Part shown: positions 34,423-43,229 of the stretch, piece by piece
Position numbering within the stretch: position 1 is the first letter of the stretch
Layout: each line of letters starts with the position of its first letter
NCBI GenBank assembly: GCA_003543235.1
Contig: DPJA01000038.1
Span: 260,415-324,414 of the forward strand
Length of the DNA stretch: 64,000 nucleotides
Reading direction: 5' to 3'
DNA from: Lachnospiraceae bacterium
Lineage (GTDB): Bacteria; Bacillota; Clostridia; Lachnospirales; Anaerotignaceae
Notes under the pieces: generated by a model
Database searches by the model: none
What the model was told of the DNA's origin: nothing
The model's input: only the letters and a program-made list of their open reading frames with translations
Made by a program: the position numbers and the translations under genes

Positions 34423-36475
34423 TATATAAGTAACCCTGATACATTACGCACCCCATTTTTTCCAACTCGCTTCTCTGCATTTCTGTTTCAACATATTCGG
34501 CCATAATTTTAAAGCCTAGTCCCTTTGAAAGGTATATTATAGATGCAATAATGTCTTTACATCTTGAATTATCATTCATTCCTTTTACCAATTCTCCATC
34601 CAGTTTAACAATATCAAACTGATTTTCCTGCAAATACTTCAAAGATGTGTGCCCCATAGAAAAATCATCAATTGCCATTAAATATCCCATATGTCTTATT
34701 CTTTTAAACCTGTCCTGAGTCATTCCGCTATTTTGTAATGCCATTTGCTCTGTAACCTCAACACATATGTCACCTTTTTCAAGCTCTCCACTTTTGAATT
34801 TTTCGTGCAAAAATAGCTCAAAATCGTCAGTCTGTATAGTTCCTCCAGACACATTAACGCTAATTTTAAATCCACTGTAATTTTGTTTTTTAAGAAACCT
34901 AATGTCCTCAATTGCCTCAGTAACTATATGTTTTTCAAGTAAACTTAAAAATCCCATTTCATGAGCAAGTTGTATTGCCAACGGAGGATACATCATGCCG
35001 AATACATTGTGTTTCCACCTTAAAAGAGCCTCTGCCCCAATACATTTTCCTTTATTGTTATGCTGTGGCTGATAGTACAACGCAAGTTCTTCAGTACCTA
35101 TTGCATACTTAAGGTCTACGGCAAGCATATTTGCAATAGCCCCTCTGTTATCCCTGAGTTCTGTAAGAACAACTGGTTTTCCATTCAACTCGCTTTCTTT
35201 AAGCAACTCTACCAATTTAGTTACAATATTTGTGGCTCTGTTTATTTTCTTTTGCTCATATATTTTCACAAACGGTGCATAAATAGCCACGCCAATAAGT
35301 ACATTGAAAATTTGTAATAAACTTCCTCTTACCGAACCTGTAGCAATATATCCACCTAATATAACAGGCGTTGTCCCTTCTACAGAATGAATCGTTAACG
35401 GCACAATTCCAGTTGCCATGGACGTATATGTTGTAAGAAACGAAACCACAGGTGTAAGTAAAAACGGAATAAGCATCACAGGATTAAAAATAATTGGAAA
35501 ACCAAAAACCATGAGTTCATTTATGTTAAAAAGCATAGGTATAGCTGCTATTTTACCTAGACACTTACTAGCTCTAAGCTTTCCAAATAAAAATATTGCA
35601 ATAAGTAAAGATAGCAATGTACCGCAACCACCAATAAGTACAAACACATCAAAGAATTCATTAGTTAAAATTTTCGTAGGCATATTTCCCAATGCCACGT
35701 TCATTTCATTTATTTCTATTCCTGGTCCAAATAATATTTCGTTAACACCGGCCAAAACATTGTTTCCGTGTATCCCAAAAAACCAAAATAAGCTTAAAAC
35801 AAAAATATAAGTCAAGCCACCCATAAATGATGCACCAAGCTTCATAAATATCCATGATGTACCACTTATTATCAGTTCTTGAAACCCATAGACTTTAAAC
35901 ACAGTTATAATAATGAGGTTAAATATAGAAAATATTCCAACTACAACCGAAAATGGAATCATAACAGATACTGCACCGTTAAATCGAAAATCCACCCCCT
36001 GAGAGAGTAATTTAAACCCTTTTGTATTATTTGAAATTTTTGAGTAAATGATAGATGCAACTACCGATGAAAAAATAGCTGCCAAAATACCTTTCGCACC
36101 CAAAAACCCTTGTGCAACACTCCCTGAAGATATACCTATCAAGATAAAAAAACATACAATAGAAGTTATAGGTGCACCAAGCAGATTATAGACCTTATTC
36201 AGCTTAAGCCTTGAATAGCTAGCGCTTATGGCTATATTCATATATACCGACAGCATTCCAAATGTTGCATTATAAATAAGACTAAAAAATTTAAAAAGTA
36301 AATTTCCAAAAAAAGTAGCAATAAACTGTTGATTGTTAAAAAAAGGCAAACTTTTAATAACAAGTGAAAAAGAACCTACCAAAACCACAGGTGTAACCAT
36401 AATTACACCGTCTCTGATAGATTTTATCGCAGAGATATTTTCAATATCTTCAAAAAATTTTATTACTTTTTTCAT
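34370..36475 (-). CDS. PTS EIIC-like membrane domain fused to an EAL phosphodiesterase
   Basis: The 701-residue protein joins a lactose/cellobiose-type EIIC domain (about residues 1-405, roughly ten membrane segments, with FFGIHGNN near 233-239 and NINELMVFG at 317-325) to a C-terminal EAL domain (about 430-701). The EAL domain keeps its catalytic residues: EAL at 482-484, Asn541, Glu573, the Asp603-Asp604 pair, Lys624, Glu660 and Gln680, so it should hydrolyse cyclic di-GMP. There is no EIIA or EIIB domain and no phosphorylatable cysteine, so the EIIC part more likely senses a sugar than phosphorylates it. The ribosome binding site is weak (AGGT). It is cotranscribed with the GGDEF gene. Confidence 0.9.
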   Translation of the reverse strand: MKKVIKFFEDIENISAIKSIRDGVIMVTPVVLVGSFSLVIKSLPFFNNQQFIATFFGNLLFKFFSLIYNATFGMLSVYMNIAISASYSRLKLNKVYNLLGAPITSIVCFFILIGISSGSVAQGFLGAKGILAAIFSSVVASIIYSKISNNTKGFKLLSQGVDFRFNGAVSVMIPFSVVVGIFSIFNLIIITVFKVYGFQELIISGTSWIFMKLGASFMGGLTYIFVLSLFWFFGIHGNNVLAGVNEILFGPGIEINEMNVALGNMPTKILTNEFFDVFVLIGGCGTLLSLLIAIFLFGKLRASKCLGKIAAIPMLFNINELMVFGFPIIFNPVMLIPFLLTPVVSFLTTYTSMATGIVPLTIHSVEGTTPVILGGYIATGSVRGSLLQIFNVLIGVAIYAPFVKIYEQKKINRATNIVTKLVELLKESELNGKPVVLTELRDNRGAIANMLAVDLKYAIGTEELALYYQPQHNNKGKCIGAEALLRWKHNVFGMMYPPLAIQLAHEMGFLSLLEKHIVTEAIEDIRFLKKQNYSGFKISVNVSGGTIQTDDFELFLHEKFKSGELEKGDICVEVTEQMALQNSGMTQDRFKRIRHMGYLMAIDDFSMGHTSLKYLQENQFDIVKLDGELVKGMNDNSRCKDIIASIIYLSKGLGFKIMAEYVETEMQRSELEKMGCVMYQGYLYSEAIPFDKFIKYLKITE

Positions 36476-36553
36476 TTTAAATACCTGAATTCTATAGAGT
36501 AATGCGTTCTGGATTTTCCATTATCTCAACCATTAAAATTTAATCACGCTTAT

Positions 36554-36582
36554 ATAATACCATTTTTTACAAAAAAGTACAA
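36554..36582 (-). promoter_or_regulatory. Promoter of the EIIC-EAL/GGDEF pair
   Basis: TTGTAC (36577-36582), a 17-base spacer and TATTAT (36554-36559) lie about 80 bases ahead of the EIIC-EAL gene. I saw no cyclic di-GMP riboswitch motif in the leader. Confidence 0.7.
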
Positions 36583-36894
36583 TTTATTCTTTATAAAATT
36601 ATAATTCAAAAAACTCAAAGTAGTTCCATTTTTTTGATTAATGATAAAAATTTCAACATTGATTCTATGACAAAACTTGTCCAATTGACTAATTTTATTT
36701 CCCTCAATAACCGCAAAAATCCTGTAATTACAATTCAGTTAAAAACAAAAAATATATATCAAAAATATTCAAACATAATATTGACCATCATGCTGTAATC
36801 AACATTTTCATTAATTGTCAATAATAATTTTTTTAAATTTTGAGTTCAAAGTAGGGATTAACCCTTTCAAAAATCAGAACTATTTTCCAATGTA
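36583..36894. other. AT-rich intergenic stretch
   Basis: These 312 bases lie between the HTH-gene stop and the EIIC-EAL promoter. They are very AT-rich, with no credible gene, no clear terminator with a strong stem and no repeat I can support. Confidence 0.6.
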
Positions 36895-38388
36895 TTATAA
36901 ATCCAGCATTCTTAAAATCATTTTTTCATTTTTATTTACAATTTCTTCAATTTCCTCTGCTGTATATGTTTTACAGTATGGCTTTTCCACCATATTTTGA
37001 AAATATGTTCTAATATACTTTATCATTTTTTCATTAGTCAAAACATAAAACTTGGATGAAGAATTATTAACCGAAAAACTATTTTTCTTTAAAAACAATT
37101 TACAGTTATTAAAGTAGACTGAAAGCTGAAAAAAATCTTCCGGATAATAAAAATAATCATCATCCATAACTGAAAACCGTATTTTACGGTTATTTTTCAT
37201 ATTCTCAACAAATTGCTTTACATGGCATCTTCGTTGTTCTACAGTTGTAACAAAATGTGTATCCATATAAAACATTACACCTTTTTCAATATATCGCAAA
37301 ACCGTTGATTTCGGAAGAATAAAGTTGATTTCTCCATTTACAAAACGTTCTTCCCATGTTATTTGCAGTCGTTTAACAACAGATGCCATCTTCTCATCAC
37401 CACTTTGAACCACAGCTTCACGAGCAATTTGTTCCACAACATCTGGAGGCAGCAAAAATTCAAAACCATAAGCTGAGAAAAAATCAAAATCAGAAGCTGT
37501 ATAAAACTTTGTTCTATAACCGCCCTGCTCAAGACTTAAAGAGTCCTCAGGTTTCACAATTATATCAGTAATTCTAAGTTTTGAATCTGTTTGTAAATAA
37601 ATTTTGTTTACAATTTCTTTATCGGTAATCTGCGTTGCAATTTCCATAATTCCATCATTATCAACCGAAAATACAAATGCAATCTTGTCTTTAATTACAA
37701 GAACATTAAATTTTTCAAGTCTAAAATTATCGAATAAAGTGATTTCACATTCCAACTTTATATTTAATAAATTATACATACGGGTTATGGCTTCATCGGA
37801 CTCTTTTGCAACTGATTTCATGTTTAACCCAAGGCTTGCAAAAACTCGTATGTTTTTAAGCTTATACGGACGTAATTTTTCAACACCATAGACTTCAAGA
37901 ATGCTGTTAATATCCATGGTACAAATCATTTCAATGTCTTTATCAGATTCCTCAATTATAGCTCGTACAGTTTCAGCCACATATTCTAAAATCTTATTTT
38001 TCCCAATCAAGACATTTGTTGACTCTTGTTTACGACCATCTTTAAGCGGAGCACTTCTTTCAGAAATTTCAAATGCTGCCATCAGAACTTTGTAAATCTC
38101 TTCCTTTGCAATTTCTCTTTCATTCTGTCCATCACATACCTCAAACAAGCTCAGCTCTCTGCATAACCTGGAGAAAATATTTTGTGCTATAACTTCATCT
38201 GCAAATAATACAGCCAGCCTCTCATTAATACTACTTACATTTTTCTTAGGAGGAAGCTTGTTATTGTTACACCACTTGCTGATATACGAAATATCATAAT
38301 CCACAGCTTTAGCAATGTACATCATTTTCATATTCGTCATTGAAATAAGACCCTTTAGTGCACAAGCATAATTACCTGTATTTCTCAT
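36895..38388 (-). CDS. Unrecognised HTH protein, candidate regulator of the lactate genes
   Basis: I do not recognise this 497-residue protein as a named family. The N-terminus (about 15-50) reads as a helix-turn-helix: MKMMYIAKAVDYDISYISKW followed by CNNNKLPPKK, an XRE-like layout. The rest is a large soluble alpha/beta region with no membrane segment or signal peptide, probably a ligand-binding or oligomerisation part. GGAGGG precedes the ATG. It stands alone between the c-di-GMP pair and lctP, and palindromes resembling TTTTGAATTCAAAA lie both at its own promoter and upstream of pct. Regulation of itself and the lactate operon is therefore a reasonable inference, not shown. Confidence 0.6.
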   Translation of the reverse strand: MRNTGNYACALKGLISMTNMKMMYIAKAVDYDISYISKWCNNNKLPPKKNVSSINERLAVLFADEVIAQNIFSRLCRELSLFEVCDGQNEREIAKEEIYKVLMAAFEISERSAPLKDGRKQESTNVLIGKNKILEYVAETVRAIIEESDKDIEMICTMDINSILEVYGVEKLRPYKLKNIRVFASLGLNMKSVAKESDEAITRMYNLLNIKLECEITLFDNFRLEKFNVLVIKDKIAFVFSVDNDGIMEIATQITDKEIVNKIYLQTDSKLRITDIIVKPEDSLSLEQGGYRTKFYTASDFDFFSAYGFEFLLPPDVVEQIAREAVVQSGDEKMASVVKRLQITWEERFVNGEINFILPKSTVLRYIEKGVMFYMDTHFVTTVEQRRCHVKQFVENMKNNRKIRFSVMDDDYFYYPEDFFQLSVYFNNCKLFLKKNSFSVNNSSSKFYVLTNEKMIKYIRTYFQNMVEKPYCKTYTAEEIEEIVNKNEKMILRMLDL

Positions 38389-38485
38389 AAGACCCTCCAG
38401 CCTTTCTATGGTTCTATTAAATCTTATACAAAAAGTTTTACACTTTCTTATAAAAAATTGAAACTACGCTAATACTATATCACTT

Positions 38486-38498
38486 TTTGATTCAAAAC
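38486..38498. promoter_or_regulatory. Palindrome TTTTGATTCAAAA at the HTH-gene promoter
   Basis: This perfect 13-base palindrome (TTTTGA-T-TCAAAA) lies just upstream of a TATAGT -10 box for the HTH gene, about where the -35 box and spacer should be. A second, weaker copy TTTTAATTCAAAA lies at 38519-38531. Similar sites occur upstream of pct. Autoregulation is inferred. Confidence 0.5.
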
Positions 38499-38605
38499 AA
38501 AATATCTTTCGACAACCTTTTAATTCAAAAAATACGAATTAGTAATTTTTAAGTTCGTCAGGAAAATTTTGAACAAATAGCCCAATAAAAATCATGTTAA
38601 CATAT

Positions 38606-38641
38606 AAAATGTGCATAGTAAATGATTACTATGCACATTTT
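38606..38641 (-). terminator. Long perfect hairpin between lctP and the HTH gene
   Basis: ATGTGCATAGTAA and TTACTATGCACAT form a 13-bp perfect stem with a 4-base loop, extended by A/T pairs and followed by T-rich sequence on the minus strand. It may be a second terminator behind lctP. The rest of 38389-38902 is AT-rich sequence with this hairpin, the lctP terminator and the HTH-gene promoter region. Confidence 0.6.
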
Positions 38642-38783
38642 ATATGTTTTAAATTAATAGCATTTTACATATCCATTCCATTAAGATAAGCCTAGAGTTG
38701 TTTTTCAAACTTCATATTTTCACATAAATAGCCTAATCCATTAAAGGGACCAAAAATTCAAATATACTATCTGTTTAAAATAA

Positions 38784-38839
38784 AATTAAACCCCCGTGTA
38801 TATGTTTAGTTAATCACATTTTACACGAAGGTTTAATTA
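38784..38839 (-). terminator. Terminator after lctP
   Basis: On the minus strand AATTAAACC...CGTGTA pairs with TACACG...GGTTTAATT, followed by TTATTTTA. It lies 64 to 119 bases past the lctP stop. Confidence 0.7.
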
Positions 38840-38902
38840 TAAGTTGTTTTTATTTAGCAATTAGCTGTTATATTTAACTTCGCAGTACACAATATAACAA
38901 AT

Positions 38903-40561
38903 TTAGAAAAGAGTAGGCATAAAGAATTTCATAATTAATAATGCAAATGCTGCAGATATTAAACCATATAATACACAGATTTTCATATTATTTTTAATTA
39001 CTTTACCTTCTTTACCAACTAAGCCTACTGTTGTTAAAACTGCAACTACATTATGAACACATATCATATTTCCTGCTGCAGCACCAATTGTTTGTAATGC
39101 CAATATTGCTGTAACAGGTAAACCAACTTCTTGAGCTGCACTAAATTGTAATGCACCAAACATAATATCTGATACAGTAGCACTTCCTGATACGAAAGAG
39201 CCTAATATACCAACTAATGGAGCAACAAAAATCCAAGCTTTTCCTGCTAAAGATGCTGCTGTTTTAGCCATTACAATAAGCATGGAATCTGCATTTGCAG
39301 CAGCACCAGAGTTCATCATTATGTATGTCATACTTAATGCAAAGAATAATGCTATAGCAGCATCTTTAATTTGTCCTAATGTTTCTAACCAAGCTTTCAC
39401 TGCTTCCTTTTTATCCATTCCATGCATAACAGGAATTAATAAAGCAACAAGCATAAATGGTATAACTCCTGGATTATATAAAGGTGTTATTCCTCTTGAT
39501 ATTGATGTACCCAAAATATTTGACCATGTGAAATTAATGATTTTAAGGTATGGTGCAATTCCTAACCATTTCAAACGTCCAAGTAATAATAATATACCTA
39601 TTAAAATATATGGAGCCCAAGCTTTTGCAGCACTCATAGGCTTTTCATTGTCTTTTCTGGTGCTTCCAACTTTTATTGAACCTTCCCAGTCATCATGCCA
39701 TTGATCATGAGGAATAAATTCCCAATGATTCTTTGGTACAAATAAACCTTTTTTTACTGCAATAATAAATATTGGTATTGCAATTAATGCACCAAGTAAT
39801 GATGGAATCTCAGGTCCTACTACAAATGCCAAAATTACCTGCGGAATTGTAAATATAAGACCACCAAATATTGCTAAAGGAGCTACCTCTAAGCCCTTTT
39901 TTATACTTCCTTCAGTAATTAAGGTCATAGTACATACCATAGCTAAAGGAATAAGTGAGCCTACTACAAACTGTGATAAAGTTAAAAATGAACCAATATT
40001 TGCTAAAAAGGTTAAAAAATCTCCTTGATATCCGCCTGCAGCTGCGACATCCTTTAAGCTTGCGAAACCACCTACTATAGGAGTTCCAACAGCTCCAAAG
40101 CTAACAGGTGTACTATTACCAATTAAAGCTACCATTGCAGCAACTAATGGAGGAAATCCAAGTCCAACTAAAAGTGGTGCAGCAACAGCTGCTGGTGTTC
40201 CAAAACCTGCTGCTCCTTCAAAGAAAGCGCCCATAAGGAATCCAATTACGATAACCTGTACTCTTCTGTCTGTAGACACGCTAGCCATTGAATGTGCAAT
40301 TCCATCAACGCCTCCACTTTGTCTCATTATCTGGAGTATTAAAAGTGCACCAAATACTATTAATAAAATATCAAACGTATTGATTACACCGCTGATTGTT
40401 GCAGCAGCAGCCCATGTTAAAGGCATTTTCCAAAATATAATTGCAAAAGCTCCAGCAAGTACAAAACCTACTGGCATAGCCTTTGTTGAAGGTAAATTGA
40501 AACCAATCATCAATATTCCAACAGCTAAAATTGGTATTAACGCTATTAATGCCAAACCCAT
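38903..40561 (-). CDS. lctP: L-lactate permease family transporter
   Basis: The 552-residue membrane protein has 12 or more hydrophobic segments and the LctP-family block GAFFEGAAGFGTPAAVAAPL followed by GNSTPVSFGAVGTPI. It would import lactate (or glycolate) with protons. AGGAGAG precedes the ATG. It lies downstream of the acrylate-pathway genes but is separated from them by about 1.5 kb with a terminator, so it is probably its own unit; its leader contains a 7-bp hairpin and an inverted repeat. It would supply lactate to pct and the lcd genes. Confidence 0.92.
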   Translation of the reverse strand: MGLALIALIPILAVGILMIGFNLPSTKAMPVGFVLAGAFAIIFWKMPLTWAAAATISGVINTFDILLIVFGALLILQIMRQSGGVDGIAHSMASVSTDRRVQVIVIGFLMGAFFEGAAGFGTPAAVAAPLLVGLGFPPLVAAMVALIGNSTPVSFGAVGTPIVGGFASLKDVAAAGGYQGDFLTFLANIGSFLTLSQFVVGSLIPLAMVCTMTLITEGSIKKGLEVAPLAIFGGLIFTIPQVILAFVVGPEIPSLLGALIAIPIFIIAVKKGLFVPKNHWEFIPHDQWHDDWEGSIKVGSTRKDNEKPMSAAKAWAPYILIGILLLLGRLKWLGIAPYLKIINFTWSNILGTSISRGITPLYNPGVIPFMLVALLIPVMHGMDKKEAVKAWLETLGQIKDAAIALFFALSMTYIMMNSGAAANADSMLIVMAKTAASLAGKAWIFVAPLVGILGSFVSGSATVSDIMFGALQFSAAQEVGLPVTAILALQTIGAAAGNMICVHNVVAVLTTVGLVGKEGKVIKNNMKICVLYGLISAAFALLIMKFFMPTLF

Positions 40562-40596
40562 AAATAACCTCTCCTTTTAAATAATTATTTATTGAA

Positions 40597-40692
40597 GATT
40601 AGCCGTATGCTAATCCCGTTACCGATGAAAAAACAATTTCTTTATAAATTCCTTTTTTACCCAAAATCACAAATAGTACTATTATGGTACTA
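40597..40692 (-). promoter_or_regulatory. lctP leader with hairpin and TAGTAC inverted repeat
   Basis: GATTAGC-ATACG-GCTAATC (40597-40615) is a perfect 7-bp hairpin shortly before the ribosome binding site. Further upstream TAGTAC and GTACTA (40674-40692) are perfect inverted arms seven bases apart, a plausible operator. No strong promoter boxes are evident nearby, which would fit activation by a regulator. Confidence 0.4.
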
Positions 40693-41850
40693 ATAGAGAA
40701 CTAAAAAAGTAAATTTATAAAATGTACATTTCAATATTCATTACATCATCTGTAAATAAAAATGTTGCAAATTCGTCAACAATTGTTAACCCTACAACAT
40801 CAATGAAACTGTAAAACCATTGAAGATTAATGCTACTCTACTAATAATGTCAATAAGCCTAAGCAATAAGAGGTGATGCACTGTTGTATAAGATGTGTCA
40901 ACACCTACAACGTCTTCTAAGAAGCTTCCTAAGTATGAAGCAATCAATGTAACCTGTTTTTCTTTTATCCATTGTAAGATTTGCAATGATTTCTTTTATC
41001 TAGTTCCGTTCTCCAGTATGTATAAGCATATTTTAAATTAAAGTGACCTTGAAATTATAAATACTATTTTCCACCTTGCATAATGTCCTTGACTATCTTA
41101 ACTCGACAGCTGACATTGTAATACCAAAATTTCAATATTTAATATTTACAAAAACTAATGCTAAAATAACTGCATACATTTTTGGCTATTTCAAAGCTAA
41201 AACATCTTAAATAGCACTGTAACTGAATTCTCCCTAATAAAAAATCCAAGTTCATATAATTCCACCTCCTTGTCCTTTTTTGTTAGAGAATATACAGATA
41301 CTTTTTAATGTTTGCAACACTAATCCATATTTGTCATAAAAAATATTAAAGTCAGGCAAAAAATATTTTAGGTTTCACGTTTAATTTCTGGATTTTTAAC
41401 TTATTAATTCTTTAATTGTGAATAAAAGCTGATTAATCATATACCACTAAATCCCCTAGGTTTTGCATTCTTTGTTTAGACATTATTTCTTAAAAAAATA
41501 AACACATCTCTCCTCTCTATTATTTTATACAATTTCACATTCCTATTTTACATTATTTTATAGATAATTAACATACATTTATTATGACTTCTTTTTCTAT
41601 AATAAAAATTCAAGTTTATTCAACTTATTCTTTTTTAATCACATTTTATATTTTAAAGAATATTTAGACTATAATGATAGTTTAACTGGTTGTACTATTT
41701 GATAAAAATTAAACAAACTAGGCGATATATTTTCCTAAAAGCATCCAATTCAATGCGTCTTTCCATGTGAATTCCAACCACAGACCCATTAATATTTAAT
41801 TTTAATGCTCTTAAAAAATCAGTTGTTACACATCGTCCTTTATAAAACAA
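40693..41850. other. Long intergenic region with possible decayed coding remnants
   Basis: I see no intact gene in this stretch. On the minus strand one open run of 64 codons (40792-40986) contains a protein-like segment LIASYLGSFLEDVVGVDTSY, and a 37-codon frame near 41260 begins ATG with a strong AAGGAGGTGG ribosome binding site (MNLDFLLGRIQLQ...). In-frame stops separate the pieces. This may be a decayed gene or a small peptide gene; I cannot identify a parent family. Confidence 0.35.
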
Positions 41851-41882
41851 TTAAAGCCATCTGCAAATGCAAATGGCTTTAA
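41851..41882 (-). terminator. Terminator downstream of lcdB
   Basis: TTAAAGCCAT and ATGGCTTTAA form a 10-bp stem followed by TTGTTTT on the minus strand, about 215 bases past the lcdB stop. The region between (41883-42097) has nothing else I can support. Confidence 0.7.
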
Positions 41883-42097
41883 TAAACATTTTATTTTGGG
41901 GAAATAAAGTGTTTTGTGACGTATAAATTCTTACTAACAAATCCCATCTAATTTAGTGCAAAACTTCGACTTATATATACTTTATCACTATAAAATAATC
42001 GACACAACACAATCCAGATTTTTAACTTTCATTCTACAAGAATAAAAATAATACTGAGTTTATGTGGACTTAATATAATGTATTAATATATTTAAAA

Positions 42098-43216
42098 TTA
42101 AAGAATTTCACCAAAGCTCTGGATTCTTGTCTTCAATTGTTCAAATGACTGAGCTTCAAGGTCGATTTCAATCATAAGATTCTTAATGCCTGCATCTTCA
42201 AATTCCCTATAGTAAACTGGATAATCAAATTCTTCTGGATCACAGAATTTCATCATACATACGATAACAGCATCTGCATCATATTTCTTCGCCATATCAA
42301 TAAGCATTTGACCTCTTACTTTTTTAACGTCAGTTGCAAGTGCACAACCGTAGAAATTCTGCCACCATTTTGCTAATCTTGCTAATGGAGTAGCACCGTT
42401 TGGCACGTCAACACGGAACTGTCTTGATTCCTGTGCTAAATCATCAGCAACAACTGCAAAGCCTTCTTCTTTGAAGATATCTAAAACTTCATTTGGCTCT
42501 GCCATAATACCTGTTAAGATAACTTTTTTACCTGTCCATGGAGCAACAGGTGCTTTTTTAATCTCAGCAATAAGCTCCTGTACTAATGCTGTATGGCGTG
42601 ACTTTTCCATGAAAAATCTTGCCTTAATAACAGCGTGACGGAGTTTAGGTGTAATAATTTGAGGATATTCAGCTACAACATCACAAAATTCTCTCATTAC
42701 ACTACGGTTTTCATTATAGACATCAATACTTTTATTCAAAGCTTCGTCTGTAATTTTAACACCAAGGATGCTTTCTAATTTTCCTTTGATGATCTCATAT
42801 TCTTGAACTAAGAAATCATTTGCACCTTCAATAACTCTGTTTTGAGGATGTGTGAACACGATTACAGGTGATGTTCCCTTCCATTTTTGGCTGAGACACT
42901 TTAAAGTATCACATGGAACTGAAAACAAAACTGCTTTTAAGCCGTCGTAAACGCCTTCAACTTCCATCTCCATTACAGTCTGCATAATTGAACAGGCAAA
43001 TGCAGGCAAATAAGCACGAGCTTTAGAAATCTGTTTTTGTCCGCCCCACATACCAATTGGTAAATAACCAGTTGCATGAACTAATTCTTCTGGAGCATAA
43101 ACTGGCATAATACCAACTGCACCCTTACCTGTTTCTTTTTCGTAATCTTCAATTGCTTTTTTAGGATTACTTGCAATATCTTCTAATTGTTTTATTATAT
43201 CATCTATTCTGCTCAT
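42098..43216 (-). CDS. lcdB: Lactoyl-CoA dehydratase, beta subunit
   Basis: The 372-residue protein is a 2-hydroxyacyl-CoA dehydratase subunit (HgdB/LcdB family). With LcdA it dehydrates (R)-lactoyl-CoA to acryloyl-CoA through a ketyl radical using [4Fe-4S] clusters. Cysteines in AFACSIMQ, SVPCDTLKC and CMMKFCDPEEFDYP are candidates for cluster ligation. I chose the ATG at 43216 (MSRIDDIIKQ) with AAGGGGGAG upstream; an in-frame start at 43378 would overlap lcdA by 149 bases. It lies 13 bases after lcdA. Closely related enzymes use 2-hydroxyglutaryl-, phenyllactyl- or 2-hydroxyisocaproyl-CoA, but the pct and lctP context favours lactate. Confidence 0.87.
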   Translation of the reverse strand: MSRIDDIIKQLEDIASNPKKAIEDYEKETGKGAVGIMPVYAPEELVHATGYLPIGMWGGQKQISKARAYLPAFACSIMQTVMEMEVEGVYDGLKAVLFSVPCDTLKCLSQKWKGTSPVIVFTHPQNRVIEGANDFLVQEYEIIKGKLESILGVKITDEALNKSIDVYNENRSVMREFCDVVAEYPQIITPKLRHAVIKARFFMEKSRHTALVQELIAEIKKAPVAPWTGKKVILTGIMAEPNEVLDIFKEEGFAVVADDLAQESRQFRVDVPNGATPLARLAKWWQNFYGCALATDVKKVRGQMLIDMAKKYDADAVIVCMMKFCDPEEFDYPVYYREFEDAGIKNLMIEIDLEAQSFEQLKTRIQSFGEIL

Positions 43217-43229
43217 ATATGTCTCCCCC

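Noticed and set aside
34370..36475. EIIC-EAL protein as a genuine sugar PTS permease
   Set aside because: No EIIA or EIIB domain or gene is present nearby, so phosphorylating transport is not supported; a sensor role is more likely.
36476..36894. Cyclic di-GMP riboswitch ahead of the EIIC-EAL gene
   Set aside because: I looked for the GEMM core motifs and did not find them.
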